NCBI RefSeq assembly: GCF_000416985.1 | Contig: NZ_ATDL01000022.1 | Coordinates: 124,001 to 188,000 of the forward strand | DNA from: Sphingobacterium paucimobilis HER1398 | Lineage (GTDB): Bacteria; Bacteroidota; Bacteroidia; Sphingobacteriales; Sphingobacteriaceae | DNA length: 64,000 bases | Direction: 5' to 3' | In this document: positions 19,206 to 28,254 of the stretch, in pieces | How positions within the stretch are numbered: the first letter of the stretch is position 1 | Layout: the number at the start of each line of letters is the position of its first letter | Made by a program: the position numbers and the translations under genes | Notes under the pieces: model-generated | What the model was told of the DNA's origin: nothing | The model's input: only the letters and a program-made list of their open reading frames with translations | Database searches by the model: none

Positions 19206-19379
19206 CTAACTATCGAAGCCAACATCATTTTTAAAAAACACAAAATAGATAATGGCCAATATTACTACTGCAATAACAATCGCCCACATGATACCTTTCC
19301 CTGCGGGCTTGTCATCCGCTTCTTCCTTGACCACCTCAGGCACCTGTCCTTCATTTTCCTCTTTATCGTTCTTTTCCAT
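19206..19379 (-). CDS. 57-residue single-helix membrane protein
   Basis: A short gene starting at ATG 19379 and ending at TAG 19206-19208. The protein has an acidic N-terminal half (MEKNDKEENEGQVPEVVKEE), a short KPAGKG linker and one hydrophobic helix (about residues 32-48, MWAIVIAVVILAIIYFVFF), then a short polar tail. It has no enzyme motif. Its stop lies nine bases before the FAD oxidoreductase start, so it is probably co-transcribed and translated with it and may anchor a partner to the membrane. Function unknown. No other gene is visible in 19380-19590. Confidence 0.6.
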   Translation of the reverse strand: MEKNDKEENEGQVPEVVKEEADDKPAGKGIMWAIVIAVVILAIIYFVFFKNDVGFDS

Positions 19380-19509
19380 AACTCTGTTTTTTATTATAAA
19401 ATGAACAGCTCAATTCCTATTTAGTTTTTACCACCTCATGAACTTACGCAAACTTCTCCCTGAGCAGCAGTTAATACGGTACCTCCCACCGAACTTTTAC
19501 CTGATCTCC

Positions 19510-19521
19510 CGTAACTAATAC
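19510..19521 (+). promoter_or_regulatory. Candidate stress-promoter element CGTAACTAATAC
   Basis: CGTAACTAATAC followed by CCC lies 70 bases before the DUF2383 start. The identical 12-mer in coding orientation occurs 85 bases before the DUF892 gene (58609-58598, reverse strand), and CGTAATAAATACCCC occurs before otsAB (23809-23823). The role is inferred from recurrence. Confidence 0.4.
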
Positions 19522-19590
19522 CCCTATTCGATTCATCCCTCAACTATATGCTCCTATAGCTGTCCTCTATGCAAACAAAAAAATAACGAT

Positions 19591-20058
19591 ATGGAAAACT
19601 TACATCAAGACACGGCAGACCTTTTGAATCAACTTATAGAAATAAACAACGATCGTATCGAAGGCTATGAAAAAGCTATTTCTCTATTGCCCGAAGAGGG
19701 CAACTATGGCTTACAGGACGTTTTTGAAAAATACCGCGACCAATCTATTCAGTTTAAAAATGAACTAAAGCCTTTGGTTATCCGCGAGGGTGACATGCCC
19801 ACAGAAGAGACCCGTACCAGCGGTAAACTATTCAGAACATGGATGGAGATTAAATCTGCAGTAGCTCCTTATACCGTAAAAGCAATCCTCGAGAGCTGTG
19901 AGCGTGGGGAGGATGAATTCAAAAAAGTCTATAAAGAAGGGATGACAAAGCACGCGCAAACTTCGTCTGCCATTCTTTCGATTATCCAGAGCCAAGCAAA
20001 CTTACAGCTCGAAGCACATGACCACATCAAAGAATTGCGGGACAACATTGATCTATAA
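19591..20058 (+). CDS. DUF2383 (PA2169-like) four-helix-bundle protein
   Basis: A 155-residue all-helical protein of the PA2169/DUF2383 family, related in fold to ferritin-like proteins. The start DTADLLNQLIEINNDRIEGYEKA matches the family opening. Glu and His residues are spread along the helices, but I cannot confirm a metal site. Such genes are induced by stress in several bacteria; the biochemical role is not known. It has its own upstream motif (19510-19521) shared with other stress genes of this window and is convergent with the response regulator gene. Confidence 0.8.
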   Translation: MENLHQDTADLLNQLIEINNDRIEGYEKAISLLPEEGNYGLQDVFEKYRDQSIQFKNELKPLVIREGDMPTEETRTSGKLFRTWMEIKSAVAPYTVKAILESCERGEDEFKKVYKEGMTKHAQTSSAILSIIQSQANLQLEAHDHIKELRDNIDL

Positions 20059-20117
20059 TGGATTCCTAAAGATCAAGTAAGGATATATTACCGCTTTATA
20101 TAGATGGTCGTATGTCC

Positions 20118-20783
20118 TTACTCTACCAACCTATTTACGACCGCGTATTTAATCAAAGAAGCCGAATTCTTAACTCCCGTTTTTTCGATCAGGTTCTGAC
20201 GGTGTCCTTCGACCGTTCGTTTACTCAAGAATAATTTATCCGCTATTTCCACATTGGTATACCCATCACTGATCAGCTGCAGCACCTCCACTTCACGCTC
20301 ACTGAGTTCAATTCCATCTGCTCCTCCCTCCTCACGCTCGTAGCCCCCAAATGCCGGAGGTTGCGCAATAACACGTTCTAGCAAGAGCATCGCAAGCTCC
20401 TCACAGAGATAACGGCCTCCGTTACCGATATGTGCTATCGCAAAGAGTAACTCATCGTAACTCACATTCTTTACGAGATAGCCTTTAGCACCTTTCTCAA
20501 ATGCCTGTGCGACATTCTGCGTATTATTCAACATCGACAATACAATAATTTTTATATCCGGGTATTGCTCCACCAGTTTTTCAGTCAGTTGCAGCCCATC
20601 CATACCTGGCATATTGATATCTGTAATAATAACATCCGGGACCACTCCCTCCGCCAAATAAGCAATTGCCTCTTTACCATTATTAGCTTCGGCAATCACC
20701 TCCATATTCTCTTGTGTATCCAATAATAACTTTATACCATTGCGGACCACCAGATGGTCCTCTACCAAAATTATCTTAATCAT
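20118..20783 (-). CDS. NarL/FixJ-family response regulator
   Basis: A 221-residue two-domain regulator. The receiver (about residues 1-120) has the acidic pair ED near the start, the phosphoacceptor Asp in IITDINMPGMDG (about residue 54) and the conserved Lys in YLVKN (about residue 104). The C-terminal LuxR helix-turn-helix (about residues 155-215) contains LSEREVEVLQLISDGYTNVEIA. It sits four bases downstream of a sensor gene whose kinase residues are missing, so how it is phosphorylated is an open question. Target genes are unknown. Confidence 0.88.
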   Translation of the reverse strand: MIKIILVEDHLVVRNGIKLLLDTQENMEVIAEANNGKEAIAYLAEGVVPDVIITDINMPGMDGLQLTEKLVEQYPDIKIIVLSMLNNTQNVAQAFEKGAKGYLVKNVSYDELLFAIAHIGNGGRYLCEELAMLLLERVIAQPPAFGGYEREEGGADGIELSEREVEVLQLISDGYTNVEIADKLFLSKRTVEGHRQNLIEKTGVKNSASLIKYAVVNRLVE

Positions 20784-20787
20784 ATTG

Positions 20788-21852
20788 TTAGTTATACATC
20801 GTTATTAATACCTGACTGCTTTCTGAAACACGATTTACCTCCAAAGTACCGTCATATAGACCGATTCTATTGTGCACATTGTGCAATACAGACTCTGGAT
20901 AGTGCTGAAAGCTCTCCTCTCCAACTCCCCTAGATTCACTTAAGTTAATATTTATTTTGTTCCCTTTTACGGTTATTGTTAGGGAAGCCTCGTAGGGGCG
21001 GGCATTCACCTTCCAGCTTTGCAATAATGCCTGCACAACACGGTAGCAGCAAAACTGAAACTCTGGCGATTTGTCTGCTATACGTGCATCTATTTTATAG
21101 CGGAGATCGTAACCCAATCGTTTCACACCAAATATCATATCTTCCATCGCGGGCAAAAATCCGACATGTACAAACACATTCGGCAGCAGGTCATTAGAAA
21201 GCGTTGTAATCTTTCTAATCGTATCATTCAATCTTTTCTTCAATGCGGATATCTCATCTTCATAACCGTTTGAAATTATAAAATTCTGCATACTCACACG
21301 CAGGGCATAAAGCTCTTGTGCCACATCATCGCGTAGTGTCAGTCCGATCTGCGCCAGCTCGGATTCATACATATCGAAAAAAGAGCGGTACAAGGTATCG
21401 AATTTATCAGTAGTCAATGTTGCAAAACTATCTTCTTCATCCAAGAAAACAATACCGTACCCCCAGCTTCCCTCCTTCAGTTGCTCTTTCTTACCGTATA
21501 TACTGATCCATTTTGAACTGCTTTTCCCCCTACGTAACTGTATATAAGACAATACTGTAAGATATTCGAAGTTTGCTTGTTCAAAAAAATGTTGCAAACG
21601 CATCTTCTCTTTACCAGCAAAAAGATCAAAAAAGGTCTTTCCTAAAACATCCTCTTTATGGGCGTATTCCATTCGATCCAAGACCGGACCATAGGCTTCG
21701 GTTATTTCAAAGGCATTGTTCAACAGCATTCGACCTTGTGCCCCGTGTGGAAATACCTCTTTCATAACAAAAACTTCGTTGGGCCGATGGTTTAACATCA
21801 GCTTGGACCGTTCGAAGAGTTCCTGTTCCTTTTGTTTTCTGTGTATCTCCAT
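20788..21852 (-). CDS. PAS-containing degenerate sensor histidine kinase (likely pseudokinase)
   Basis: A 354-residue cytoplasmic protein with a PAS-like domain (about residues 35-140) and a HisKA_3/HATPase-like half (about residues 160-354). Aligned by eye to NarX-type kinases, the phosphoacceptor LHDG reads LRDD (about residues 176-179), so His is replaced by Arg. The N-box region YRVVQALLQSWKVNARP lacks the Asn residues, and the expected DNGxGF is SESRGVG. The helix after the DHp domain (TTLSNDLLPNVFVHVGFLPAMEDM) and NRIGLYDGTLEV still match the family well. It is thus a related protein that probably cannot phosphorylate. The cognate regulator follows by four bases. It could act as a binding or inhibitory partner. 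Confidence 0.75.
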   Translation of the reverse strand: MEIHRKQKEQELFERSKLMLNHRPNEVFVMKEVFPHGAQGRMLLNNAFEITEAYGPVLDRMEYAHKEDVLGKTFFDLFAGKEKMRLQHFFEQANFEYLTVLSYIQLRRGKSSSKWISIYGKKEQLKEGSWGYGIVFLDEEDSFATLTTDKFDTLYRSFFDMYESELAQIGLTLRDDVAQELYALRVSMQNFIISNGYEDEISALKKRLNDTIRKITTLSNDLLPNVFVHVGFLPAMEDMIFGVKRLGYDLRYKIDARIADKSPEFQFCCYRVVQALLQSWKVNARPYEASLTITVKGNKININLSESRGVGEESFQHYPESVLHNVHNRIGLYDGTLEVNRVSESSQVLITMYN

Positions 21853-22267
21853 TCACTCCAAAGATTAATTTCTTCTCCAATACCTAGCATAGCAATGGAG
21901 TAATATGGTGAAGAAGCAAAAACCAAACCTATTCTCCCCTATTAAATACCTGTTATTAATTTATTTTTTTGCGGTTTATACGTGTCGGAAAATATTTTTA
22001 CCTGATATCAAATGCAAAAACACCTTTTTTTAAATTCAGGCAAGCATGCCGATAACGACAATTGCCCCTGCACAGCGCAGAAACTAAAACAACAAAACAC
22101 TGTAATACAGGTAGATAAAAACAAAAAGATAGATATACCTCTTCTACCGTATTTTTCCCTAGCGCCTTATACGAGCTCGATTCATACCTATTTATGCCAG
22201 TAATCCTGCACCATATTTGATGTATTCCAATAAACAAACATAAACTTACAACTTAGAAAATATCGAT
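21853..22267. other. 415-base intergenic region before the first sigma factor gene
   Basis: No convincing gene is present. A 42-codon frame (21905-22033, forward) encodes a short basic peptide with one hydrophobic stretch; I do not support it as a gene. GTATTTTTCCCTAG at 22149-22162 matches the motif found before other stress genes and lies 119 bases before the sigma factor ATG. CATATTTG, one base off TAnnTTTG, lies near 22214, closer to the start. Divergent promoters for the sensor gene must also lie here. Confidence 0.4.
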
Positions 22268-22765
22268 ATGAGAACAGCACAATTAAACTTGACGATTTTA
22301 GAAAACAGTCCTATTCTAAATAGTATAGCGCAGAAGTTCACGAGCGATCCTTATGAAAAAGAAGAGTTGGTCCAGGAGACATTCATACGTTCTCTCAATT
22401 ATCTGGAGAAGTTTGTTCACAACCCCAAATTGGTCGCTTGGCTCTATACAATAATGAAAAATATATACATTAATAAATACCGTAGACAGGTCAAGTACCG
22501 GACTATCGAATCGGAACTCCAACATACCACACATTTCGAGAATACATCCTATAACGGGGGTGAATCCAAATTTGTAATGGAAGATATACAAGAAGCCCTC
22601 TCCAAACTCCCAGCTTCCAACTACATAGCCTTCACCATGTTTGTAGAAGGCTACAAGTACAATGAGATTGCAGAACACCTACAAGTGCCCGAAGGAACCG
22701 TAAAAACCAGAATCCATATGGCCCGCAAATTATTGAAGGAAAGCCTTAGTGGGTATGTATCTTAA
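22268..22765 (+). CDS. Small sigma-70 family (ECF-like) sigma factor, paralogue 1
   Basis: A 165-residue sigma factor. Region 2 contains EELVQETFIRSLNYL (about residues 36-50) and the helix WLYTIMKNIYINKYRR (about 64-79). Region 4 contains LPASNYIAFTMFVEGYKYNEIAEHLQVPEGTVKTRIHMARK (about 115-155). There is no anti-sigma gene beside it, which is unusual for ECF sigmas and resembles the isolated stress sigmas of Bacteroidota. It shares long matches with the sigma at 41755-42261 (FVHNPKLVAWLYTIMKN versus FFHNPRVVSWLFVIMKN), so the two are paralogues. A GTATTTTTCCCTAG motif upstream suggests it may transcribe itself. Confidence 0.85.
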   Translation: MRTAQLNLTILENSPILNSIAQKFTSDPYEKEELVQETFIRSLNYLEKFVHNPKLVAWLYTIMKNIYINKYRRQVKYRTIESELQHTTHFENTSYNGGESKFVMEDIQEALSKLPASNYIAFTMFVEGYKYNEIAEHLQVPEGTVKTRIHMARKLLKESLSGYVS

Positions 22766-22784
22766 TACGAGTATAAAGTACTAT

Positions 22785-22820
22785 AAAATGCCCTTCTATA
22801 ATTCTATAGAAGGGCATTTT
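22785..22820. terminator. Bidirectional terminator between sigma factor and SDR genes
   Basis: AAAATGCCCTTCTATA (22785-22800) pairs with TATAGAAGGGCATTTT (22805-22820), a perfect 16-bp stem with a four-base loop, followed by ATTT. Confidence 0.85.
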
Positions 22821-22822
22821 AT

Positions 22823-23710
22823 TTAAATCGTAACGCGCCCCCCTGTAGCTGGGATCGTAGCTCCAGACACATAAGATGCCGCATCCGAGGCTAAAAATAC
22901 ATATACCGGCGCAATTTCTACAGGTTGTCCCGGTCTACCAATAGGCGTATTGGCTCCAAATTTTTCATGATCAGGTATAGTACTCGGGATCAGAGGCGTC
23001 CATACCGGTCCCGGAGCTACTGCGTTGACACGTATTCCTGAGCCATCCTCTAAGAATAGTTGTGCCAAGCTAGCTGTAAAATTCTGGATTGCGCCTTTAC
23101 TCGCTGCATAAGGCAAGAGCGTAGGGTTCGGATCATATGCATTCACGGAAGTTGTATTTATAATACTACTTCCTGGTCTCATATATTTTTTAGCCGCTTT
23201 TACGAGATAGAACATTGCACTCATATTCGTTTCAAAAGTTTTATTCCATTCCGATGCACTGATTTCTTCTACGTTGTTATACGTCATCTGATACGCCGCA
23301 TTATTAATCAAGACATCGATCCTACCCAATGTAGCTACACAGGTACGGACAACAGTCTCACAGTGTGATTCTGAGCGAATATCACCACGAATTAACACAC
23401 AGGTACGACCTGCTTTTTCTACCCAGTCTTTCGTGTCAAGAGCATCTTCATCCTCAACCTCTTCTTTGTACGCTACCACAATATCTGCACCTTCCCGAGC
23501 CATAGCGATTGCAACAGCTTTACCAATACCCGAATCGCCTCCTGTAATAAGAACAACCTTTTCTTTTAACATCCCCCTACCTTCATAGGATTCTTCGCCA
23601 TGATCAGGAACTGGACTCATTGCACTAGAGATACCAGGTACAGCTTGATCCTGTTTTTCAAAGGGCGGTTTCGCGTATTTATCAATTGGATTATTTTCTT
23701 CTTCTTTCAT
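22823..23710 (-). CDS. SDR-family oxidoreductase, YghA/YhxC-like
   Basis: A 295-residue short-chain dehydrogenase. A family-specific N-terminal stretch (KPPFEKQDQAVPGISS and PDHGEESYEGRG) precedes the cofactor loop ITGGDSGIGKAVAIAMA (about residues 55-71). Other motifs are NNAAYQM (about 137) and YAASKGA (about 197) with the catalytic Tyr and Lys. Members are often induced by general stress and reduce unknown carbonyls with NADPH. The gene is divergent from otsAB and shares a 231-base intergenic region that carries two recurring motifs. No substrate can be named from sequence. Confidence 0.85.
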   Translation of the reverse strand: MKEEENNPIDKYAKPPFEKQDQAVPGISSAMSPVPDHGEESYEGRGMLKEKVVLITGGDSGIGKAVAIAMAREGADIVVAYKEEVEDEDALDTKDWVEKAGRTCVLIRGDIRSESHCETVVRTCVATLGRIDVLINNAAYQMTYNNVEEISASEWNKTFETNMSAMFYLVKAAKKYMRPGSSIINTTSVNAYDPNPTLLPYAASKGAIQNFTASLAQLFLEDGSGIRVNAVAPGPVWTPLIPSTIPDHEKFGANTPIGRPGQPVEIAPVYVFLASDAASYVSGATIPATGGRVTI

Positions 23711-23785
23711 AGTCTTTTATTTTAAGTTCAAAAGTTAACAATGAACAGCTCCGGCATCAAATTGTTAATAAAATTAGAGGTACAG

Positions 23786-23820
23786 GTATTTACCCCTAGT
23801 GTCAGTACCGTAATAAATAC
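23786..23820 (+). promoter_or_regulatory. Two stress-promoter-like elements between SDR and otsAB
   Basis: GTATTTACCCCTAG (23786-23799) and CGTAATAAATAC followed by CCC (23809-23823) are both forward, toward otsAB, 156 and 133 bases before its start. They match the two motifs seen upstream of other stress genes here. Their reverse complements face the SDR gene, so they might serve either. Confidence 0.4.
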
Positions 23821-23941
23821 CCCTTTCCGCCTTTATACCTGAATCGCCCCCGTCTTTTACAAACTATTCCTCCTAAGAGACGTTAGACAAGTATAGTATT
23901 ACATCTATTCAGGCCAATCTTGGCCTATCACCTTACCTTGT

Positions 23942-26128
23942 ATGCAAACAAAACGAACTATAATCATCTCCAATCGATTACCTATACGTATCGAAAAACA
24001 GGATGGTAAATTACTTTTTATTCCGAGCGAAGGCGGTCTCGCCACAGGTCTCGGCTCTTACTATAAAAAAGGCGGAAGTATCTGGGTCGGCTGGCCGGGG
24101 TACATCCCGGAAACTCCGGAAGAAGAACAGCTCATTCGGGAAGAACTGGCCAGACATAACCTCATCCCGGTTTTCCTGAGTGCCCAAGAACTGGAAGACT
24201 ACTATGAAGGCTTTTCGAATGAAATATTATGGCCCATCTGTCATTACAGATTATCCTACGCCGTATTTGACAAGTCCTATTGGGCGGCCTATCAACAAGT
24301 AAATCAAAAATTCTGCGATGCTACGCTAGCACAGCATATCACCGAAAAAGATGAGATATGGGTCCATGATTATCAATTGATGTTGCTTCCACAATTATTA
24401 CGACAGCAGAACAATTACCTGACCATTGGCTACTTTCAGCATATCCCCTTTCCTGCCGATGAGATTTTCAGATGTATCCCCTGGCGCAATGAATTACTAA
24501 AAGGTCTGTTGGGGGCCGACCTCATCGCCTTCCACACCTATCATGATGCCCAACATTTTCTAAATTCCTGCTTAAACCTCCTCCATCTCTCGCCCAAGAA
24601 CAACAGCGTACGCTGCCGGGACCGTAGAGTACATGTAGAGGTATTCCCGATGGGCATCGATTTTGAAAAATTTGAGCAGCTGTCCAAATCTGCCGATGTG
24701 CTTTCTAGAGTACAGGCGCTACAGGAGCAGTATCAAAATCGCAAAATCATTCTTTCCATCGATCGACTGGATTACAGCAAGGGGATTCTGGAACGGCTGG
24801 CCGCCTACGAAAATCTCCTACAGACCTATCCTGAATTACGCAACCGCGTAGTTTTATATATGCTTGTCGTACCTTCTCGCGACAATGTCGCCCAATACAA
24901 GCTATTGCGTGACGAGATCGACCGTATGGTGGGGCATATCAATGCGGTATACGGTTCGGACGAATGGATCCCTATTACCTACTTCTACAACTCGCTATCC
25001 ATTGAAGACCTCTCTGCCCTATACGTTGCGGCAGACATCTGCCTTGTCACCTCCCTTCGCGATGGCATGAACCTAGTCTGCAAAGAATATATAGCCAGCA
25101 AATCCCAACAACAGGATGGTGTACTCATTCTCAGCGAATTCGCAGGCGCTGCCAAAGAGCTTCCTGAAACAATACAGATCAATCCCTATTCCATTGACGA
25201 CATTACAGAAGCAATACACCTTGCTCTCTATATGCCCAGAAGAGAACAGCAGCAACGGATGAAAAGCAACATTACACTGGTCAAAAAATTCAATATCTCC
25301 CATTGGGTAAAATTATTTTTCAACCGCCTACATGAAATCAAGCGCGAGCAAAAAGCCCATGCCAGTAGAAAGCTACAAGGCAGTACCCTCAAAAAGATTA
25401 CAGACAAGCTGGCCCAATCCAAAAGAAGACTCCTATTTCTCGACTACGACGGCACCTTGGTCGGATTCCAAAAAGAGGCCAATGCAGCGCGTCCGACCGC
25501 AGCAGTACTCCAGGTCCTGGCCGATTTGCAAAGTGATACGGCCAATCAGATTACCATCATCAGTGGCCGTCCGCATACCGATTTACGCAAGTGGTTTGGT
25601 AATACCGACTACTTCCTTATTGGCGAGCATGGTGCCTGGAGCAATTTTCCTGATGGACAGTGGCGCGATAAACCTGATATGCCTACTGCCTGGAAAACCC
25701 CAGTACGCCGTATCATGTCCAAATTTACAGATCGTACACCAGGAGCGAATATCGAAGAGAAAAACTACTCCCTAGCCTGGCACTACCGAAAGGTCCATAC
25801 CGGTCTGGGTCTTATGCGCGCCCAGGAACTGGCAGATGCCCTACGCTACCTGTTGCCACAATATGGTCTTCAGTTGCTCCTAGGGGATAAAGTTATTGAA
25901 GTCAAAATCAATGTACTGAACAAAGGAAAAGCAGCTTTGGAGATTGTAGAACAGTACAAACCCGATTTTATATTCGCCATGGGCGACGACTCCACCGACG
26001 AAGACATGTTTTTCGAATTGCAGGATTCGGCCGTAACCGTCAAAGTCGGCAATAAACAGACACTGGCACAGTACTACATCGAAAACCAAGAGGACGTACT
26101 TACCTTGCTCCAGCAGCTCCGTGGATAA
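23942..26128 (+). CDS. otsAB: Bifunctional trehalose-6-phosphate synthase/phosphatase
   Basis: A 728-residue fusion of two enzymes of trehalose synthesis. The OtsA-type GT20 synthase (about residues 1-470) has the N-terminal SNRLPIR loop, SEGGLATGL, HDYQLML and a C-terminal SLRDGMNLVCKEYIASK for nucleotide-sugar binding. The OtsB-type HAD phosphatase (about residues 490-728) has DYDGTL (about 502), SGRPHTDL, the acid motif GDDSTDEDMF (about 681) and a Lys in GDKVIEVK. The fused chain can turn UDP-glucose and glucose-6-phosphate into trehalose, an osmotic and desiccation protectant. A GH15 gene follows, 69 bases on, with an intervening hairpin. Start ATG 23942 fits the family exactly. Confidence 0.93.
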   Translation: MQTKRTIIISNRLPIRIEKQDGKLLFIPSEGGLATGLGSYYKKGGSIWVGWPGYIPETPEEEQLIREELARHNLIPVFLSAQELEDYYEGFSNEILWPICHYRLSYAVFDKSYWAAYQQVNQKFCDATLAQHITEKDEIWVHDYQLMLLPQLLRQQNNYLTIGYFQHIPFPADEIFRCIPWRNELLKGLLGADLIAFHTYHDAQHFLNSCLNLLHLSPKNNSVRCRDRRVHVEVFPMGIDFEKFEQLSKSADVLSRVQALQEQYQNRKIILSIDRLDYSKGILERLAAYENLLQTYPELRNRVVLYMLVVPSRDNVAQYKLLRDEIDRMVGHINAVYGSDEWIPITYFYNSLSIEDLSALYVAADICLVTSLRDGMNLVCKEYIASKSQQQDGVLILSEFAGAAKELPETIQINPYSIDDITEAIHLALYMPRREQQQRMKSNITLVKKFNISHWVKLFFNRLHEIKREQKAHASRKLQGSTLKKITDKLAQSKRRLLFLDYDGTLVGFQKEANAARPTAAVLQVLADLQSDTANQITIISGRPHTDLRKWFGNTDYFLIGEHGAWSNFPDGQWRDKPDMPTAWKTPVRRIMSKFTDRTPGANIEEKNYSLAWHYRKVHTGLGLMRAQELADALRYLLPQYGLQLLLGDKVIEVKINVLNKGKAALEIVEQYKPDFIFAMGDDSTDEDMFFELQDSAVTVKVGNKQTLAQYYIENQEDVLTLLQQLRG

Positions 26129-26152
26129 CAGAACAAAAGCAATGACCTCTCA

Positions 26153-26178
26153 ACAGGCCTTTGATTCCTAAGGCCTGT
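26153..26178 (+). terminator. Weak hairpin between otsAB and the GH15 gene
   Basis: ACAGGCCT (26153-26160) pairs with AGGCCTGT (26171-26178) around a ten-base loop. There is no T-run, so it may only attenuate or protect the mRNA ends. Confidence 0.4.
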
Positions 26179-26197
26179 CGTACTTAAACTAGACAAT

Positions 26198-28003
26198 ATG
26201 ACAAAACAGAAGCATCTTTACAACAGCGGAATTATCGGAAACTGTGCCTATATCGCACATGTAGGCAAAGACAGCAACATCAATTGGTTATGCTGGCCAT
26301 CTTTCGAAGACTCTTTTGTATTTGGTACACTACTGGATGAGCATAAAGGAGGACGCTTTAGTATTACTCCTCCTGGAGATATCCTACATTCGAGCCAACA
26401 CTATATCGAGAATACAAACATCCTATGCACGACAATAGAAAGCGCCGAAGGAAGCTACCGCATCACCGATTTCGCCCCCCGCTTTGAGCAGTACGAGCGC
26501 TATTACAAGCCACTGGTCTTAATCCGCAAGATAGAGCCCATCTCAGGCCACCCCAAAGTACGGGTAGTCTGTGATCCCAAATACCACTATGGTGAAGCTT
26601 CCTTTCAAAAAAGTAGAGGGAGCAACCATATCCAGTTTGAATGTGGCGAAGTCAAGATGCGCCTGGCGACCAATATGCCCATCAGTCATTTCTTCAATGA
26701 CGTAAGCTATCTGATTAATAAACCGGTTTATTTAATCCTGACCTTTAGCAATTCATTTGAGGCGCCTATCGCGCGTACTGCCGAAGACTTCCTGACCCGT
26801 ACCCGTCAATATTGGCACCGCTGGGTGAAAAACGCCTCTATTCCGGCCTTCTATCAAAAGGAAGTAATACGCTCTGCACTCACCCTTAAACTACATCAAT
26901 ATGAGGATACTGGTGCTATAATCGCCGCCAGCACCACCAGTCTGCCAGAGCATCCCGGTGCGGGGCGTAACTGGGATTATAGGTTCTGCTGGGTCCGGGA
27001 CAGTTACTACGTACTTACGGCATTGAGCCATATCGGTCATTTCGAAGAGATGGAACGCTATGCTTCCTATATCGCCAATATCACCCAGTCGGATCCCGGC
27101 CGGCTACAACCGCTATATGGTATCCTGGGCCAGTCCGACCTCGAAGAGAAAACACTGGATTCCCTTAGCGGATACCTGGGCAATCAGCCCATCCGCATAG
27201 GCAATCAAGCCTCCGAACATATCCAAAACGATGTATACGGTCAGGCCATGATAGCCTTACTTCCCTTATTTACCGATCATCGCTTCCGCCACCAAAACAC
27301 CGGATTCGCAGCCGAATGGACACGTTTTATACTCCGCAAGATGGAACTCACCATTGATGAGAAAGATGCCGGTATCTGGGAGTTCCGGAATATGGAAAAA
27401 CGGCACTGCTATTCCAACCTCTTTCAGTGGGCAGGCGCCACAGCAGCTTTGAAAATAGCACGGCAATATGACCTAGAAGACATCAGTAGGCAGGCCAATG
27501 TAATCCGCGACAAAGCGGCACAGCACATCGAGAGCTGCTATGACCCAGAGCGCATGGTTTATACCAATGCCCATGAGAGCACAGACCTCGATGCCTCGAC
27601 CTTACAGCTTATTATGATGGGCTACCTTGATCCCAACTCGGAAAAAGCTAAAGAACATCTCAAACAATTAGAAAAAGTATTGAAAGGCGATCGGGGGTTA
27701 TTCTACCGCTACCTTCACAAAGATGACTTTGGACGTCCACGGTCTACCTTTCTGGTCTGTGCATTTTGGTACGTCGAAGCATTAGCCTGTGTCGGCAGAC
27801 TCGATGAAGCCCAAGAAGTGTTCAAGCAGTTGCTATCCTTTGCCAATCACCTGATGCTATTCAGTGAAGACGTCGATGACTACGATGGTAGCCAATGGGG
27901 TAATTTCCCGCAGGCCTACAGCCACGTCGGACTGGTCAACGCCGCCTATCGCATTGCTATCAAGCTTGATAGTCCTACTTTTTTCGACAACACCAACAGC
28001 TAG
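26198..28003 (+). CDS. Glycoside hydrolase family 15 (glucoamylase/trehalase-like)
   Basis: A 601-residue cytoplasmic GH15 protein (no signal peptide). The N-terminal super-beta-sandwich spans about residues 1-240, with the family opening GNCAYIAHVGKDSNINWLCW (about residues 15-34). The catalytic (alpha/alpha)6 barrel follows, with RNWDYRFCWVRDSYYVLTAL (about residue 260), IRIGNQASEHIQNDVYGQ (about 330) and, near the C terminus, GNFPQAYSHVGLVNAA. Some bacterial GH15 members act on trehalose, others on glucans. Its place after otsAB suggests a trehalase that balances trehalose, but glucan hydrolysis is possible. Confidence 0.85.
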   Translation: MTKQKHLYNSGIIGNCAYIAHVGKDSNINWLCWPSFEDSFVFGTLLDEHKGGRFSITPPGDILHSSQHYIENTNILCTTIESAEGSYRITDFAPRFEQYERYYKPLVLIRKIEPISGHPKVRVVCDPKYHYGEASFQKSRGSNHIQFECGEVKMRLATNMPISHFFNDVSYLINKPVYLILTFSNSFEAPIARTAEDFLTRTRQYWHRWVKNASIPAFYQKEVIRSALTLKLHQYEDTGAIIAASTTSLPEHPGAGRNWDYRFCWVRDSYYVLTALSHIGHFEEMERYASYIANITQSDPGRLQPLYGILGQSDLEEKTLDSLSGYLGNQPIRIGNQASEHIQNDVYGQAMIALLPLFTDHRFRHQNTGFAAEWTRFILRKMELTIDEKDAGIWEFRNMEKRHCYSNLFQWAGATAALKIARQYDLEDISRQANVIRDKAAQHIESCYDPERMVYTNAHESTDLDASTLQLIMMGYLDPNSEKAKEHLKQLEKVLKGDRGLFYRYLHKDDFGRPRSTFLVCAFWYVEALACVGRLDEAQEVFKQLLSFANHLMLFSEDVDDYDGSQWGNFPQAYSHVGLVNAAYRIAIKLDSPTFFDNTNS

Positions 28004-28254
28004 CGCGAGTTTGCACCGCTCTGCGATGTTACGGTTTTTACGCACTACTGCGACAAATACGTAGTTCCAAAAGCGTAGATTTTGAGACTAAAACAAGTAT
28101 TCTGCACCGCTATTTCGGTCTGTTTTTTGAAGTTAGTTTAACGTAAACAACTCAACATACTATTATGGATATACAAGATTTGAAAATTACCGCAGGACAG
28201 ATGAGAAGCTTGATCATTGCCATGATCAATGTAGACACACAAAATAATAAGAGC

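Noticed and set aside
21905..22033. 42-codon forward frame before the first sigma factor
   Set aside because: It has a hydrophobic stretch but no ribosome site, and it is not next to a gene of the same unit; too weak to call.
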